64,000 nucleotides of DNA, from NCBI GenBank assembly GCA_019775845.1, contig JADQAV010000007.1, positions 248,390 through 312,389 on the forward strand, in the 5' to 3' direction. Position 1 is the first letter of the stretch. Each line of letters begins with the position of its first letter. Both the position numbers and the translations under genes were made by a program. Shown here piece after piece: positions 21,729 through 35,154 of the stretch. The stretch is from Myrmaecium sp. VS I D KN 1 (lineage: Eukaryota > Ascomycota > Dothideomycetes > Valsariales > Valsariaceae). The notes under the pieces were generated by a model, which was given only the letters and a program-made list of their open reading frames with translations, was not told the origin of the DNA and made no database searches.

Positions 21729-24700
21729 ATGTCCGACCAGCGTCATGATGCCGCGGCGCAGGTCGTCACCTCTTCCTCCACTCCGCAAGACGCGCCGAGA
21801 GCAGGCAACAGGCGACGAAGCACGACAAGCAACACATCTGCAGGGCTACCGTCGTCAACCGCGGCCAGCTCCAGTTTCCAGCCGCCTCCAGCTACTCCGA
21901 TCGATGCCCCTCCGTCTGCCACAACTTCATCAGTAGGGCAGTTGAGCCCCGGTGCTACTGATCGGGTCTTCCCTATCCGGAGCGTTGTTTCCGTCGATCC
22001 TTATTCTACCCCGTTCACCCGTCCGGCGCGGCAGGATACCAATGGCTACTTCCCTGTAGAGTCCCCCAGAAGAGCTTCACGCACAGGCTCGGAAATTTCG
22101 AGTCGCGGCATATCCGCCAGGCAGCGGATCGGGAGTGTGTCGGGCGTCCCTCCCAGTCCTGCGGACGATGCTGCCCCCTCAAGACCTAGGTCGCATAGAC
22201 AGTCGAGGTCTTCGGTCTCAAACAACTCAAACAATTGGATTCCAGGACAGCTCCTGAACAGCATAGTAACGAGCAGGTCAGGGGACAGTGAACCCACCAG
22301 CGGTCCCACATCAGTTCCGCGCGGACAAAGCGCCCCGTCGAATTCCAGTGGGCCGGCACGCTCTATAAATACTGTCGCTAGCGGAAGAAGCAGTCTTCTC
22401 GAAACCGAAGGTCTTGTCACAGCGCGGTTTAAGCACATAGTGACAGAAGAAGGGCACGCCGTGATAACGGGGAGAGATGGAGAGACATTACAACGGTGTG
22501 AAGACGAGCCGATCCATCTTCCGGGGGCAATTCAGAGCTTCGGCATGCTCATCGCGCTGCAAGAAGATGTCGAAACCTGTAACCTCATCGTCAGGGTAGT
22601 CTCGGAGAACTCGAAGCGGATGATCGGGCGATCTCCCCGGGAATTGTTCGCCCTGGATAATTTCTGCGAGATCTTGTCAGAGGAACAGGCTGACAATCTA
22701 CTGGACCATATAGACTTCATCGGCGACGAAGAAGCTGACGTGGAGCGTAACGGCCCTGAAGTCTTTACCATATCAATAGCAATCCCTGGCCATAAGTCTC
22801 GAAAATTCTGGTGTGCCATCCACATTGTCGAACGCAGCTGCGACGACCACAGTCGAGGCCTTATCATATGCGAATTTGAACGGGAGGATGATGTGGAAAA
22901 CCCGCTTGTTCCTGAAGTTGCGTTGCAAGAGCCGGAAGACACTCTCGATAGCAGACCGACGGCGGAAGAGTTTGCGGAGAGTACAGAGATAATGAGTAGG
23001 CCGCTACGTATCTTGAGAAGCGCCAGGAGGCGAAAAGGCGAAGCCGCCGCGGTGGAGGTTTTCAACATCATGGCTCAAGTTCAGGAGCAGCTTGCCGCGG
23101 CACCCAGCCTAGAAAAGCTCTTAAAGGTTTTGGTAGGCATCGTTAAAGAGTTGACCGGTTTCCACAGAGTCATGGTTTATCAGTTTGACCGCTACTTCAA
23201 TGGCAAAGTTGTCACCGAATTGGTAGACCCGAAGGCTACCAAAGACTTGTACAAAGGTCTTAACTTTCCAGCTTCCGACATCCCCAAACAAGCCCGAGAG
23301 CTTTACAAGATCAATCGCGTGCGGTTATTGTATGATCGCGAGCAGCAGACGGCAAGACTCGTTTGTAGGACGGTTGAAGATCTGGAGACACCTCTTGACC
23401 TTACGCACGCCTATCTACGAGCGATGTCGCCAATTCACATCAAATATCTTGGAAACATGGCCGTCAGATCCTCCATGTCTATTTCTATCAATGCATTTAA
23501 CGAACTCTGGGGGCTCATCGCCTGTCATTCGTATGGTAACCACGGCATGCGTATCTCGTTCCCGATCCGGAAGATGTGCAGATTAATCGGGGATTCCGCT
23601 TCTCATAACATCGAACGGCTGTCTTACGCTTCGAGGCTCCAAGCTAGGAAGCTCATCAACACCGTCCCTACCCAGCACAACCCCTCTGGTTACATCATTG
23701 CCTCATCGGAAGATCTTCTCAAGCTATTTGACGCTGATTTCGGACTACTGTCCATCGGAGATGAAACCAAAATACTCGGCGAGATTAAGGGATCACAGGA
23801 GGCTTTGGCCATGCTGGAGTATTTAAGAATGAGGAAGATGACATCGGTAACCAGCTCTCAGGATATCACCGAGGACTTTCCCGATCTACGATATGGACCA
23901 GGATTCCAAACCATTGCTGGTGTGCTCGTCGTCCCGCTTTCATCCGGAGGGAACGACTTCATCGTATTCTTCCGTACCGGCGTGCTCAAGGAAGTCAAAT
24001 GGGCCGGGAATCCGTACGAGAAGTTCGTCAAAGAAGGCACCGAAGGGTATCTGGAGCCAAGGAAGTCGTTCAAGACGTGGAGTGAGCTGGTCGTCGGTAA
24101 ATCTCGAGAATGGACGGAAGAGGAGATCGAAACTGCTGCCGTTCTCTGTCTCGTTTACGGGAAGTTCATCGAGGTTTGGCGACAAAAGGAAGCTGCATTG
24201 CAGAACTCCGAGTTGACACGACTCCTCCTGGCCAACTCCGCACATGAGGTACGGACGCCTCTGAACGCAATCATCAATTACCTTGAGATCGCCTTGGAGG
24301 GATCTTTGGACCAGGAGACGCGAGAAAATCTCGCCAAATCTCACTCCGCGTCGAAGTCTCTCATTTATGTGATCAACGATTTGCTGGACCTCACGAAGAC
24401 GGAGGCAGGAGGGGAGCTCGTCAAAGAGGAAGTTTTCGATCTTAAAGGCACCCTGCAGGAGACTTTTGATGCCTATACCAATGATGCCAGGAGGAAGGGG
24501 ATATCTTATAAGTTTACCGAACATCCAGGAGTTCCTAGGAACGTCATTGGTGACCAGAGGAAGGTCCGCCAGCTGGTTTCAAATCTGACGGCTAATGCTA
24601 TACAAAACACAAGAGAAGGCAGCGTGCAAGTGGAGGCATACATCGTACAACGGGTGGATAAACTTTGCAACTTCGAAGTTGCGGTGTTGGATACCGGTGT

Positions 24701-26222
24701 TGGAATGAGTCCTGCCCACCTTGATGCGCTATTCCGAGAGCTGGAGCAAGTCCGTCCGGAACCCGGGCTTCTTCTCGATAGTAGAGAAACCGAGTCACAG
24801 ACGCAATCGCTTTCCGAAAGGAAAGAGAAGAAGACGGTCCTTGGCCTTGGCCTCGCTGTGGTGGCGCGGATTCTCCGCAATATGAACGGCCAGCTTAGAC
24901 TAAAGTCCGAGGAAGGGAAGGGATCACGCTTTGTGATCCAACTTCCCTTCACCCTTCCGGATGACGAGGCACGACGTTTTACAACGGATAGTGCCTCGCA
25001 AAATTCTCGGTCCTCCATATACGACAAACAGGATGGCGAGGTCACTCTGGTAAAGAAAGACGATCATCGAGGTAGCGATCCTGGGTTGGTGCGCAGGAAG
25101 AGCGCTGAGAGCTATCAAAGCAAGCATTCGTTGAGGAGCATTCGAAGTGAATCCAGCGCTCAAAGTCAGCGAAGCGACGTGGACAGGCTGATTGAAGCCA
25201 TTCAGACACCGCATAATGTGCCCGACAGCAAATCCATGGCAGGCGACAGTCGCCGCAGCGACGCCGATGATAAGCTTCAGGAGAAGAATACTGGTCAAGG
25301 CGGAAGGACCGCTCATTTGCCTCAAGCTGGGCAGCAGCGCAACCACGATGGCCGGTCGTCTGGAACAATATTGCCTCCTCATCGCCGCTCGCTCGCAGAG
25401 AGCCATGACGGTCAACAAGACCTACCGTACTCCATCGCGCCTGTCAAAGCCATCAAGATACCAGAGGAGCCGGGGTCACCATTGGATCAACATGATTCTT
25501 CAGGTGTTTATGGGGAGATACGGGGCACCGTTGAGGAAACGCGTCAGACGATGAGTGCTGAGCACATGCACGTCCTTGTCGCGGAGGACGATCCGGTTAA
25601 CAGCAAGATCATCAAGAAGAGACTGGAAAAGTCTGGCCATGAGATTCGTTTGACCGGGAACGGAGAAGAATGCGCGACAGCCTATGGAGAACAGCCGGAG
25701 ATCTTCGACGTGATCTTGATGGATATGCAGGTATGTCTAAAAAACTACTATCGTATAGGTCAATGAGGATGCACTACTAACATATCATCATAGATGCCCA
25801 TCGTCGATGGCCTCACTTCGACTAAAATGATCCGCAGCTTTGAAAAGTCGCATCCAACTGCCACTTTATCCGCGCGTGCTCGCTTGAATGGCCGCATCCC
25901 GATCATTGCTGTATCCGCTTCCCTTGTCGAAAAGGACCGTACGGATTACATCAACGCAGGCTTCGATGGCTGGATCCTGAAGCCTATCTCTTTCCCTCGC
26001 CTCAGCGAGATTTTAAGAGGCATCGTCGATGCCAAGGCGCGGGAAGAAGCCCTTTACAGCCCTGGCGACTGGGAGCGCGGCGGATGGTTCTCCCTGGGAC
26101 AGCCAAACATATACCAGGCGAATACGGCTCCTTCATGTAAACCGGCTGCTGAGGATGTCGAGAAAGTAACACATCTAATTGGGGTTGCGGATAAAGACGG
26201 CAGTCAAGAGGGCGAAAGCTGA
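21729..26222 (+). CDS. fphA: Fungal phytochrome, hybrid histidine kinase-response regulator (FphA)
   Basis: Red/far-red light sensor of 1476 residues, built of exons 21729-25730 and 25794-26222 (63 bp intron inside the receiver domain). The first ~235 residues are Ser/Pro-rich and disordered. The PAS domain holds the probable bilin-linking Cys257 (TLQRCEDEPIHLPGAIQSFG). The GAF domain has the DIP motif FPASDIPKQARELY (Asp517) and AMSPIHIKYLGNMAVRSSM with His570. A PHY domain with the tongue KWAGNPYEK follows. The kinase core shows the H-box ANSAHEVRTPLNAI (His839), the G1 box DTGVGM and KTVLGLGLAVVARIL. After a Ser-rich linker the receiver domain has VAEDDPVNS and the phospho-acceptor Asp1332 in ILMDMQMPIVDG. 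All catalytic residues appear intact. In Aspergillus FphA represses sexual development in red light. Confidence 0.97.
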
Positions 26223-27755
26223 TGAAATGGACCCGTCTGTCTTGTCACAACGAGAAAGAAGCGACGCAATCTCGATTCACCCTTCCATCCCGATACCTTC
26301 GTCTGGCGCGGAAACATACCGTGTCCCTTGGCTTACCTTGTCTCGTTTTATGGTTTGTTGGCTACTCCCCTGTCCTATCCGGTTATGGCTCGGTTGTGTT
26401 CACGATATGTACCACCCGCATCATGGCTTCAGATTTCCTGTCCAGTTTCCTTCCTTTTTTCTTTTTCTGCTTTTAGCACGAAGCTATCGGAGCTGGAGTT
26501 TCCATAGGGGTTTGGAGATCGATTTTTCTTTGCACGAGGCACACTGTGGGAAAGATTCCTGTACCTTCCTCTTCTTCTACGCCAAGCGCCGCTTTCTATC
26601 TCTCATGAATCAGCGCTGTGCGACATTTCCTTTATTTGTTTTTTCCTTTTACTCGACCAGCATTGTTAGGGTGTCCTCCGTTCGATATACGCAACCTGGT
26701 GAAGGACACGACTTGTTTCTTTCTTTGGGGGAGTGGGGGAATTTGGGAAGCCGCCGGGGCGGATATACACCTCGCTGCTGATATTAGATGGCATGTGGAG
26801 TAACACGATTTTATTTTGGGAGATCTTCACCATCACTCTGATCGATTCACAATATTCTACCGGAGTTCTTCTCCTTCACCATTGACATGTCGTTGCGGCA
26901 AGATTGGATTTCCATTAAGACTATCAATACAGCGCAGCCGAGAAAATAAAACACCAAGCTTTAGATATGAGGGAGCGAATGCATGGAGATGCCGACATAG
27001 CTATCTGTTCAAACACGCAGCTACGTCTCCACGCAGAATCATCGACACAGAATGTTCGCCATGCAATTTGTTGCCCTGCTTCCATACACGCCCACTGTCG
27101 TAATTTGCGCGTGCGAACACGAACAATTGACTCGACGGCTACAAGACGAGGTGGAGAAAACCACAAAGATCCATCAGAAACGCATCAAAACATGCAAAAC
27201 GTACATTGATGAGATGTCGCTGGTCTAAATCCTGCCTCCCCAATACGCGATATGTCCAAGGTTGAGATCATTTAACAAAAAGACAAGTAGAAAGGGTGAC
27301 GCCAGCAGAGTTCCCCCTACCAATACCGAAGAAAATATCAAAGGATGAAAGAGATGGGACCAAATCTGGATTAAACTCCAGCCAAACGCCTGAGTAACCG
27401 ATGGAAGGGAACGTGAACGCTTCGCTGGGAGAAGAGTAGAGAAACATAGGTGGCGGATAAGATTGCGAAGGAATGAACAACTTGAAGTTCAGAAAGAGAA
27501 AGAACAAACGATAAAGAAACACATCAGAACGGCGGTGACGTCGTCTAATGAAAAGCCCGTATGTACGCTACTTTACCAAGTATCGTGCACACACCATTCG
27601 TCGAGTACGATCGGGCATTGTGCTGCCACGAAGAGACCACCTAGAAAAGAGATCCCGACAGACTCCTTTCTTCCCAACTATGTTTCAATTATGGGGTCCA
27701 ATAGCGTCGGATGCGTGCCTTAATAAGCATCCCTGTTCCTGGAAGGGAGCGGGCG
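26223..27755. other. Convergent intergenic, fphA / atg13
   Basis: 1.5 kb between two 3' ends. A T-rich tract at about 26449-26472 is in sense for fphA. A purine-rich run at about 27480-27515 is a pyrimidine tract in sense for atg13. The open frame 26179-26781 overlaps the fphA end in another frame and is not supported. Confidence 0.6.
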
Positions 27756-30646
27756 TTAATGCCACGGCGAACCACCTTTCCGCCGTTCACTGACGCTAGG
27801 GCCAGTGAGGTTTGCACCTCGGCCTTCCTCGAGACTGCGTCGTGATTGATTGTTGATCTCACTCATGGTAAATAGCAGGGGTTCATCGTCGTCCACAGCA
27901 GTCGCTCTAGCACTGAAGCTATATCTGGAAGCTCTCCCAGCAGCCTCCATGGTCGAGAGGCTTGAGGAAGATCCATGGGCAGAGCTCAACCCCCTACCAC
28001 GACCGCTACTGCGAAGCCTTGAAGGAATTGCCGCTTCTGACCTTCTGCGGTCACTCTCGCCATGAGGATCACGATTAGTGATGCCGCCGTCTGTTGCAAG
28101 GTCGCCTTGCGCGTTCCCGCTTCCCACATCGGGCACCGCGGATCCGGAATCGATTGGCTCATTGAGCGTAAGTAGCTCGCTCAAACTGAGGTCGCCTCGA
28201 TCATCCACCGGTACGCTGGCGCTACGGTAGAGTTCCGCATCGTCATCCAAAGCACGATTTTGTTGGGCGACTGAGCTGGATCGCCGAACATAGGGCCATG
28301 GGCGTGGTGAGGTAGGAATATCAATTGCGGTAGTGCCATGCTGTTCACGAGGCGTGGGCTCCGTTGCCTCCTCTGCCGTAGCTAGCTCCTCCATGCGTCT
28401 AGACCTTGGCTGGGCTCGGTTTCGTTCCGGCTCGTGATTGTTATAATCGATAATGCTATTAGCACTAAGGCGAGAAGGGATGGCCGGCGTGTGGGGCGTG
28501 TGTGGTGAAATAGGTTTACCAGGAGAAGACGATGTGGAAACAGAATTTCCGCCGACCATTGCAGGAACGCTGGACAATTGTCGGCTTGAGGAAGTTGAGG
28601 AACGATGTAGGAGAAGGGACGATGATAGAGAATCCGACAGAGCTGCATTGGAATCTCGCATCTGTTGGAATCGGGAAAGCGCTGCTGTGGTTCGTCTAGT
28701 TGATGCGTCTCGGGAAGCAGGATCAGTCCGGTTAAAGCTCCTGAGGTCCTTTGTCTGTTCCAACAGCTTAAGAAAGTCGGAGATGTTCTCATCATCCGTC
28801 TTTACTGGTCCAGCACTCGTGCCTTCTACGTCATTGAGAAGTTCTGATCCAGGAGGTACTGATGACAGACTTCCCTTGCCGCTGCTGAGGTTATCCTCCT
28901 CAAGCCTACTTCCTCCGCCAGATGAAAACCTTCCTCGTCGATGACCAAAACTGCTGCTGAATCTTGTTATGGATGCAGGCTTCGGTGAACTCGAAGCAGA
29001 AGATGCAATCACGGTTTCATTTGGCAAGGATGGCGTCCTCAAAGCGGCTTGAGGGAGAGCATTCAAAGAAGTCCTGTTGCGTGGGTGCTGTGATCCAACA
29101 CTGAGTTGTCTGCCTAGAGAGGTCGAAGGCGAGGGAGCCACTGGACCGCCAAGCGCTGGAGATGACGACAGTGAGCCGGCCTTGAAAGGTTGGAATGAGA
29201 CTGAAGTGCGTCTTTGATATGACGGTGCGCCTTCTGTTGACCTCAACGAAGACTTGGATCCAGTGGCAATCCTGTGATTTGGTGGCATTCTCTGAGGAGG
29301 AGACTCAGCAGGCGATTCAGATGCCAGATCTCGTGCAGCCCGTAAGGCAGATATGGGACTCGTGCCGGCCGTGGGCCCAGGCTGGTGAAATGTGGATAAA
29401 CTACCATACGCCTGGCTGACGTCCGGCTTTGATGGCGCATGGTTTCGACGTACGGGAAGTGAACCTGGTATGTAGGCTCCATCTTGAGCTACTCCACTAA
29501 GAGAAGGTTTGAAATACGGATCGTCCAGGCCCATGAAATGTGAGCTGAGCAAAGACTCGGCGTCATCCACACGGAAATCGGCGTTGTTGCGATAATCCAC
29601 AGATATCGACAGTGGTCCTATTGGCGACTTTGACGGTTCGAAGCGATACTGTTCTATGACTGGTTCAGGTGACGGATATAGCGGAATCGAGAGAGTATCT
29701 TTACGGGGACTCTTGAAGGCGCCATTGAAAATCCGCCAACTCAGCTTCAGGGCTGGTTGATTTGCTGGTTGTTTCGCCATGCTCCGGTGATATCTGTATG
29801 CCGGAAGATATCTCGCGTAGGTATAAAGTGACCGAAATACCACTACAGCTTTTTTATACACGTTTGGCAAAGGATCTACAAGATCTTGAGCATCAACTGC
29901 GGACCTGTCGCCGATTTCGACCGTCCAGCGTTCAAGGACGACCTGGGTTGTCCTCCCTATCCGGCTGGGAGGCCGGGAAGTAGAGCCAAATGGAGGATTC
30001 AACGCCTCGGCAACATCCCATCGCTTTCCCTGTTCGTCGATAATGACCAGGGACTGGCTATCCGTAAGATCTTTAAGATCCAAGAAGATCTCTATACATA
30101 AAGGGGGCGGTCGGTTCACCGTAAGATCCAGCGCCTTCCACTCGGCTAAAGGCTCCCATAGCAACTCACTATCCGGAAGAACAACGTTGAACTAAAGTAG
30201 AAGTCAGACATCTCAGCAGGCGTAGAAGGAGGTAGTATGCTAACCCATTTGTTCTGCTTCAAGTCGCCATTAGTGTTGAAAGTTGGCGGTAAAACTGCTC
30301 GCGAAGAGATGATCGTGAGGGCGCCTTTAACGAAGAATTGCTGGAGAATACATTAGATGCGAGGACCAACAGCTTGAACCCCTTAACTGAAGCATACCTG
30401 GATTATCTGGTTGAGCTTATGGTGGTCCTTTCGTTCCACGCCGGGTATCTGCCCAGCTGATTCAACGAGCTCCCCATCGCCGTCAGAGTTGCTCCTTTCG
30501 TTGTATGAGAGTGTGTCCGAGTTGGATGTCGATCGGTCGAGGTTACTGTCGTAATGGTTCCGCGGATTGTTCGTTCTGGAGCGGTTCGATTGTGGATTGC
30601 TGGCAGCCGATGCCGACCGTGGCGCAGCTCGTGGTATTTGATGCAT
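27756..30646 (-). CDS. atg13: Autophagy protein 13 (Atg13)
   Basis: Regulatory subunit of the Atg1 kinase complex that starts autophagosome formation and is held off by TOR phosphorylation; 926 residues. Three exons: 30646-30398, 30340-30245 and 30191-27756, with introns of 57 and 53 bp. The N-terminus MHQIPRAAPRSASAAS has the MHQ-P start common to filamentous fungal Atg13. The HORMA domain spans roughly residues 70-330: KLNQIIQ-QFFVKGALTIISSR, LDLTVNRPPPLCIEIFLDL, VVLERWTVEIGD and YTYARYLPAYRY. The remaining ~600 residues are disordered and Ser/Pro-rich, where Atg1- and Atg17-binding segments and TOR sites lie in relatives. Both splice joins restore conserved HORMA sequence, which makes the model secure. 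Confidence 0.96.
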
Positions 30647-33591
30647 CCCGACACGGTATACGAAGACGACGAGCTCCGCAAGGGCGAACCCCACAGGTGC
30701 AGACGAGACGGGAGGTGAAAGTACGGATGGAATGGAGTCGTTACGAAGGATACCAGGTAGGTCTGTTGGTAGGCTCCATCACGGGTACACCTACAAGACG
30801 GCTAGTCACTCTCGGGCAGGGATGTCTGGGTCAAATGTGCGACTATTTCCAGTCAGCTTTGAGACAGGGGCGTGTGGGTAGAGTTGGTTGACTGACTTCC
30901 GCGCTCAGGCTACAGCTACGACAGCTTGAAGAGCTGGCGGTCGGGACGGGATGGCTGGAGGTGTGGAGGTGACGGGGCTGAGAGACCGGAGATAAGCTGG
31001 CGCTACAAGGTACTATCAACAGACCGAGTGTACGACTCCAAAGACGTGCAGCATGCAGCGCTAGAGGAAGGATAAGTTGATTTAGCGAGGAGTACAGGTA
31101 GAGGATTGAAGCGGATGAGGATGATGCTTTAGTCCTCCATGTGACTCGCTGCGAATGACGCCAGTTCAAAGGGTTTTGGATCAATGGCGGCTGCGGTGCA
31201 GGTGGTCGAGGGACGAGCGCAACGCCAACACGGGACGCCGATGAAGCAGAGAGAAAAGCCAACGGGAAGAGGAGAAGAAGGAAGCGAAGGATATGGATTT
31301 TTTGGCGACCACGACAGTCCGCAGACAAGAGAATAATAAATGGATGGACAGGAACGAATGCCTAGTAGGTACATACTACTTGCATACAGTACTCACCTAT
31401 ATACTCAGAGCAGTGGCAGTGAGGGTTATCTTAGCGCGCCGCTAGAGCAGAGCCCAGTGCGAACCATACTCCTATCAGTAGATTCGAGTTATGTATGATA
31501 TAGCAGATCTCCCCTCGAGTAAATACATGTATCTGCGTAAATTGTACGGAATAAACTACTCCAAAGAGGTAACAGCAGATACATCTAACTCTTGCCCATG
31601 AGCGCACATCACTTGTGATCGACAGAGCAGTAGATCCTTGATCAGATAAACGATGAGCAGCATACTTATCGCAATCCAGTCTATGACATCAAAGGCAGAA
31701 CCTTCGTATTGCATTCCCGGTCCTTGAACAGTCAGAGAGAACCGTACGCTTGTCCCTTGAGAGTTGAGGACTTTGAGGAATTGAGGTATATAGCTTCTGC
31801 GTAAACTATCGCACGCACTGACCTTGCTGTACGCCCGCCACTTTTACGTTGGGATACACGTCGTACAATGCGACCACGTCGAGAGACGCAAGTGTCACTG
31901 CAGGGCAGAGAAGGTATGCGCGCGATGAGATGGCTATGCACGTCTTGACCATTCGTTGCTCTGCAACATGAGATACATACGCATTGTACGATCCGGGAGA
32001 ATCCAGGCTCGCTCAGAAGGCGGTAGGAATTCTTGGATATATTTCTTGGTGTTTGTGGCCATGCAGCAGTGTAAGGCGTTTCCAATCCAGAACCCTACCT
32101 GATACAAATATCATATATGTGTACAGCATGCGTGTGGCATAGCGCTTAGAAGCCATGGACAATCATCCACGTCGCTCCTGTCGCGATGATTAGCCTGAGC
32201 GGAATTGGCTGCCAAACCTGCACTCGAGGACAGATTACTATCATTCCCACATGTACGCACTACTACTTAGGTACAGGTATTTACAAACTGCCAAACAATT
32301 TTCCCGAGCGCCCTAATAAACCCCTGTATTCAAGGCAAAGCCCTCGAAAAAAAGATCGCAAACAACGGTTGAAGCAGTTCCCCGAGTAACGTCTCACAGA
32401 GTGGCTGCGCATCCAATTCCCTTCACTGTCGCAGTCGGTTCAATACGGGAGACCGAGGCACGTATTTCTTGAATCAGTGGCAGGAGCAAAATTGAAGAGG
32501 GAATCAATTGCTTCGTAGATGCTCTTATACAGAGTAAATCCCGCCACTTCAACATGCGTAATCGCCGGGATCTCCAGGAGGCTCGTTAACCGATGCGGAG
32601 CAAAAGTGCGGGGAAAAGTGGAAACGTCGCGCATGGACACAAGGCACAAGGCCAGCGGCCACCACATCGACCGAGTGACCGACCAACTGGATGCTTGAAC
32701 TCGCACAACTGCGACTTCTTCCGCACTCAACCCACCTTACCACAACTCCCTCTGGCGATATAAGCTTCCCTTTTCCCTCTGTACTGGCGGCAGGAAGGCG
32801 TAAGGGCTAAATTAACGATGCTATCCTTTCATCTTCGCCATGGACTCAACGTGATCCCTCGATGAACGCCCGCTTGATCCTTTATTGGGCTTGCCCTCGA
32901 AACCATGGCGTGTTTCGAAGTCAACGCTGGAACACTGCACCTCAACGCGCAGAGTGCCGTGTATATGATGGATTCTTCTGTGACGTTAGAGGATAGCGAT
33001 TCTAGCTCGGATGAGGTGCAGAGGGCAGTGGCGATTTCCATCCACTGTCTTCTGAAGCAAGAAGCCTCCGTGCGGGTACCATACTCGCTGACTAGGGCTA
33101 GTACTTGAAGCCCCTGTGAGATACATTACAAGAAAAATGGCGGGGAAATGAGGCTAACGCCATGAGTGCCCGAAAAGGTGAAGCGGTGAGAGAGAAGCCG
33201 GTGGTAGTGCTTATAATAGAGGGGTTCCGCAATGATGAGATGTGAGGTGAACCGGATGGCAACAGCCAAGTATTGCGAAAGCTCAGGAAGGAACTGTACG
33301 AAACAGATCGAATAAGCTTTACAGTCCTTAAAAAGCATCATTATACCCCAGAAATTCACCGCAAGAAAGGCTACAAAGCCTGGACACCGTCAGCTCGGCT
33401 CTTGACATGAACGAGACTACGTCATCAACAAGCTGTGTTAAGGACTTCCTACCCTTGGCGGATGTGTGGGCTTCGTAGAAGGATCTTTCTGTAAAAACCG
33501 GCGCAGGGTGACGAAGAGAATATGGCTTTGAAATTATACTCGGACCAGGAACGTCGAATATATTCACAGAGAGCAGAGAGAAGAGAAACCT
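30647..33591. other. 2.9 kb gene-poor gap, atg13 / complex I subunit
   Basis: No gene can be supported. It includes the atg13 upstream region and, at the far side, the 3' flank of the complex I gene. AGGTAGGT lies at 30755-30762. Two short minus-strand open frames (31732-32085 and 32440-32730) were considered; the second is discussed under findings. A purine-rich run at about 33568-33591 lies next to the complex I stop. Confidence 0.5.
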
Positions 33592-34640
33592 TTATTTCTT
33601 TTCCTCCTCCTTCGGTTCAGGCTTCGGTGTGGGTAGTTTGAACTGTGCTTCGGTCAATATGCAAGTCGATATATCGTAACGTGGATATCACATACGTTCT
33701 CGGGCTTCTTATCCTCACCGGGCCCAACTGGTTCCCAGACTGTCGAGCCACCCCTGAAATTCCTGAAAGCCTGGGTCATCTCCAAAGGCTCGACCACGAT
33801 ACGCTTCTTCTCCTCATCATATCTGATTTCCGTGTAACCGGTCATGGGGAAATCCTTCCTCAGCGGATGACCGTCGAAACCATAATCCGTCATGATGCGT
33901 CGCAAGTCAGGGTGACCAGAAAAGAAGACGCCAAAGAGGTCCCATACTTCGCGTTCATACCAGTTAGCGCCATCGTATAAGCTTGTGATGCTGGGGACAG
34001 GTGTGGCCTCGTCTGCATATGTCTTGACTCGAATCCGGGAGTTGTGGCGGACGCTCAGAAGGTTGTAGACGACCTCGAAACGTTGATCCTTAGTGGGGAA
34101 GTCGACGGCGGTGATGTCAGCGACCATGGTGAACTCGGCAGCGGTATGATATTTCAAGAAGGTGAAGACAGGTATAACGCCTTGCGGGGGAATGTAGATG
34201 GTCAGTTCATCCTTCCACACGGAAAACCTGAAGATCACCGTCAACAAACGCCCGACTCTCTAACAATAGTGAATGGGGCACCTACTGTTGAATGTATTTG
34301 GGCAAGCACGAAAGAAGATATTGGCCGTACGCGTGGAGCGCTTTGCCTTTCTCCTGGTGCTTATCGGCTGGGTTGACAATCGGTGCAGAGAGCCTCTCTT
34401 GCGGCGACCTCTGGGCATACTGGTGCGCGGTTTCCTTTCAGTTATGAGCTCTTAAAGGGAGCGAGGGAGCGTAACTACCCTCATGTTAGGCAAGCTAGAC
34501 GTGTCGGCGACAGGGAGGCCATCTCCGTTCTTCACGGCCGTGGTTGCGAACGCCCGAACTGCGGTTGAGGCGGCATGAGAGACGCCGGCCGAGCGCAAGG
34601 CCGCTGCCAAAGGCCTGCTGGCGGACGCCCTGAGAGCCAT
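33592..34640 (-). CDS. NDUFS3: NADH:ubiquinone oxidoreductase 30 kDa subunit (NDUFS3, bacterial NuoC type)
   Basis: Core subunit of the peripheral arm of mitochondrial complex I, 297 residues. Four exons: 34640-34479, 34434-34286, 34227-33696 and 33642-33592. The first intron is only 44 bp, the shortest accepted in this window. The N-terminal ~40 residues ([20 protein letters not shown], no acidic residue until ~40) form a mitochondrial presequence. The domain continues [16 protein letters not shown], and the complex I 30 kDa signature is complete: [38 protein letters not shown]. The last exon adds a Pro/Lys/Glu tail ([16 protein letters not shown]). The gene is divergent from not4. Confidence 0.96.
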
Positions 34641-35154
34641 GGGACGTCGAAAGATTGGGAGCGCTGCCGTGGTCTAGCAGCAGGGTCGATCGGATGGACG
34701 GCAGAGGTACAATGGCAGGCGTTGTGGATTACTATAAGCCGCTCCGCTGTGGGTGATGTCGGGTTGGCCATGGGGGTACTGGGCGTGCTGGGCGTGCTGG
34801 GGCTCCGACCCGGCAGAGCCAAGAGGGCCGAACTCCGAATCAGGCTTAGCCCCGCCTTCCTCGATTCGATCTTCTACACCTTTACCTTACCGTCCTCCCT
34901 GCCTGTCGCCAACTGCAGTACATACCACTTGATCTTTCCACTCCACCTCTCCTCCCCCACGCTCAACATACGAACATCCTTCCTTCCGCTGTCTCCTTCT
35001 CCCGGCTGGCGTTAGTCCCGTTCTCTTCCTTCAGCATTTCTTTCCGTCGGCTTCGTTTCCTTCGAGCGTTGCATCCGCCCACGCGCGTCCCACCAACTCC
35101 GATCTCGTTGAGCGCCGCCACATCCTCCCACATCGCACCATAACCACCCTCGCC
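34641..35154. promoter_or_regulatory. Divergent promoter region, NDUFS3 / not4
   Basis: 514 bp between opposite start codons. The right half (about 34860-35090) is C/T-rich on the plus strand, the likely not4 leader. No gene supported. Confidence 0.45.

Noticed and set aside
26179-26781. 200-codon frame over the fphA 3' end
   Set aside because: Overlaps the phytochrome end in another frame and then runs through T-rich flank; composition is not protein-like.
31732-32085. 117-codon minus-strand frame in the 2.9 kb gap
   Set aside because: Cys/Arg/Ser-rich, no domain, no splice support.
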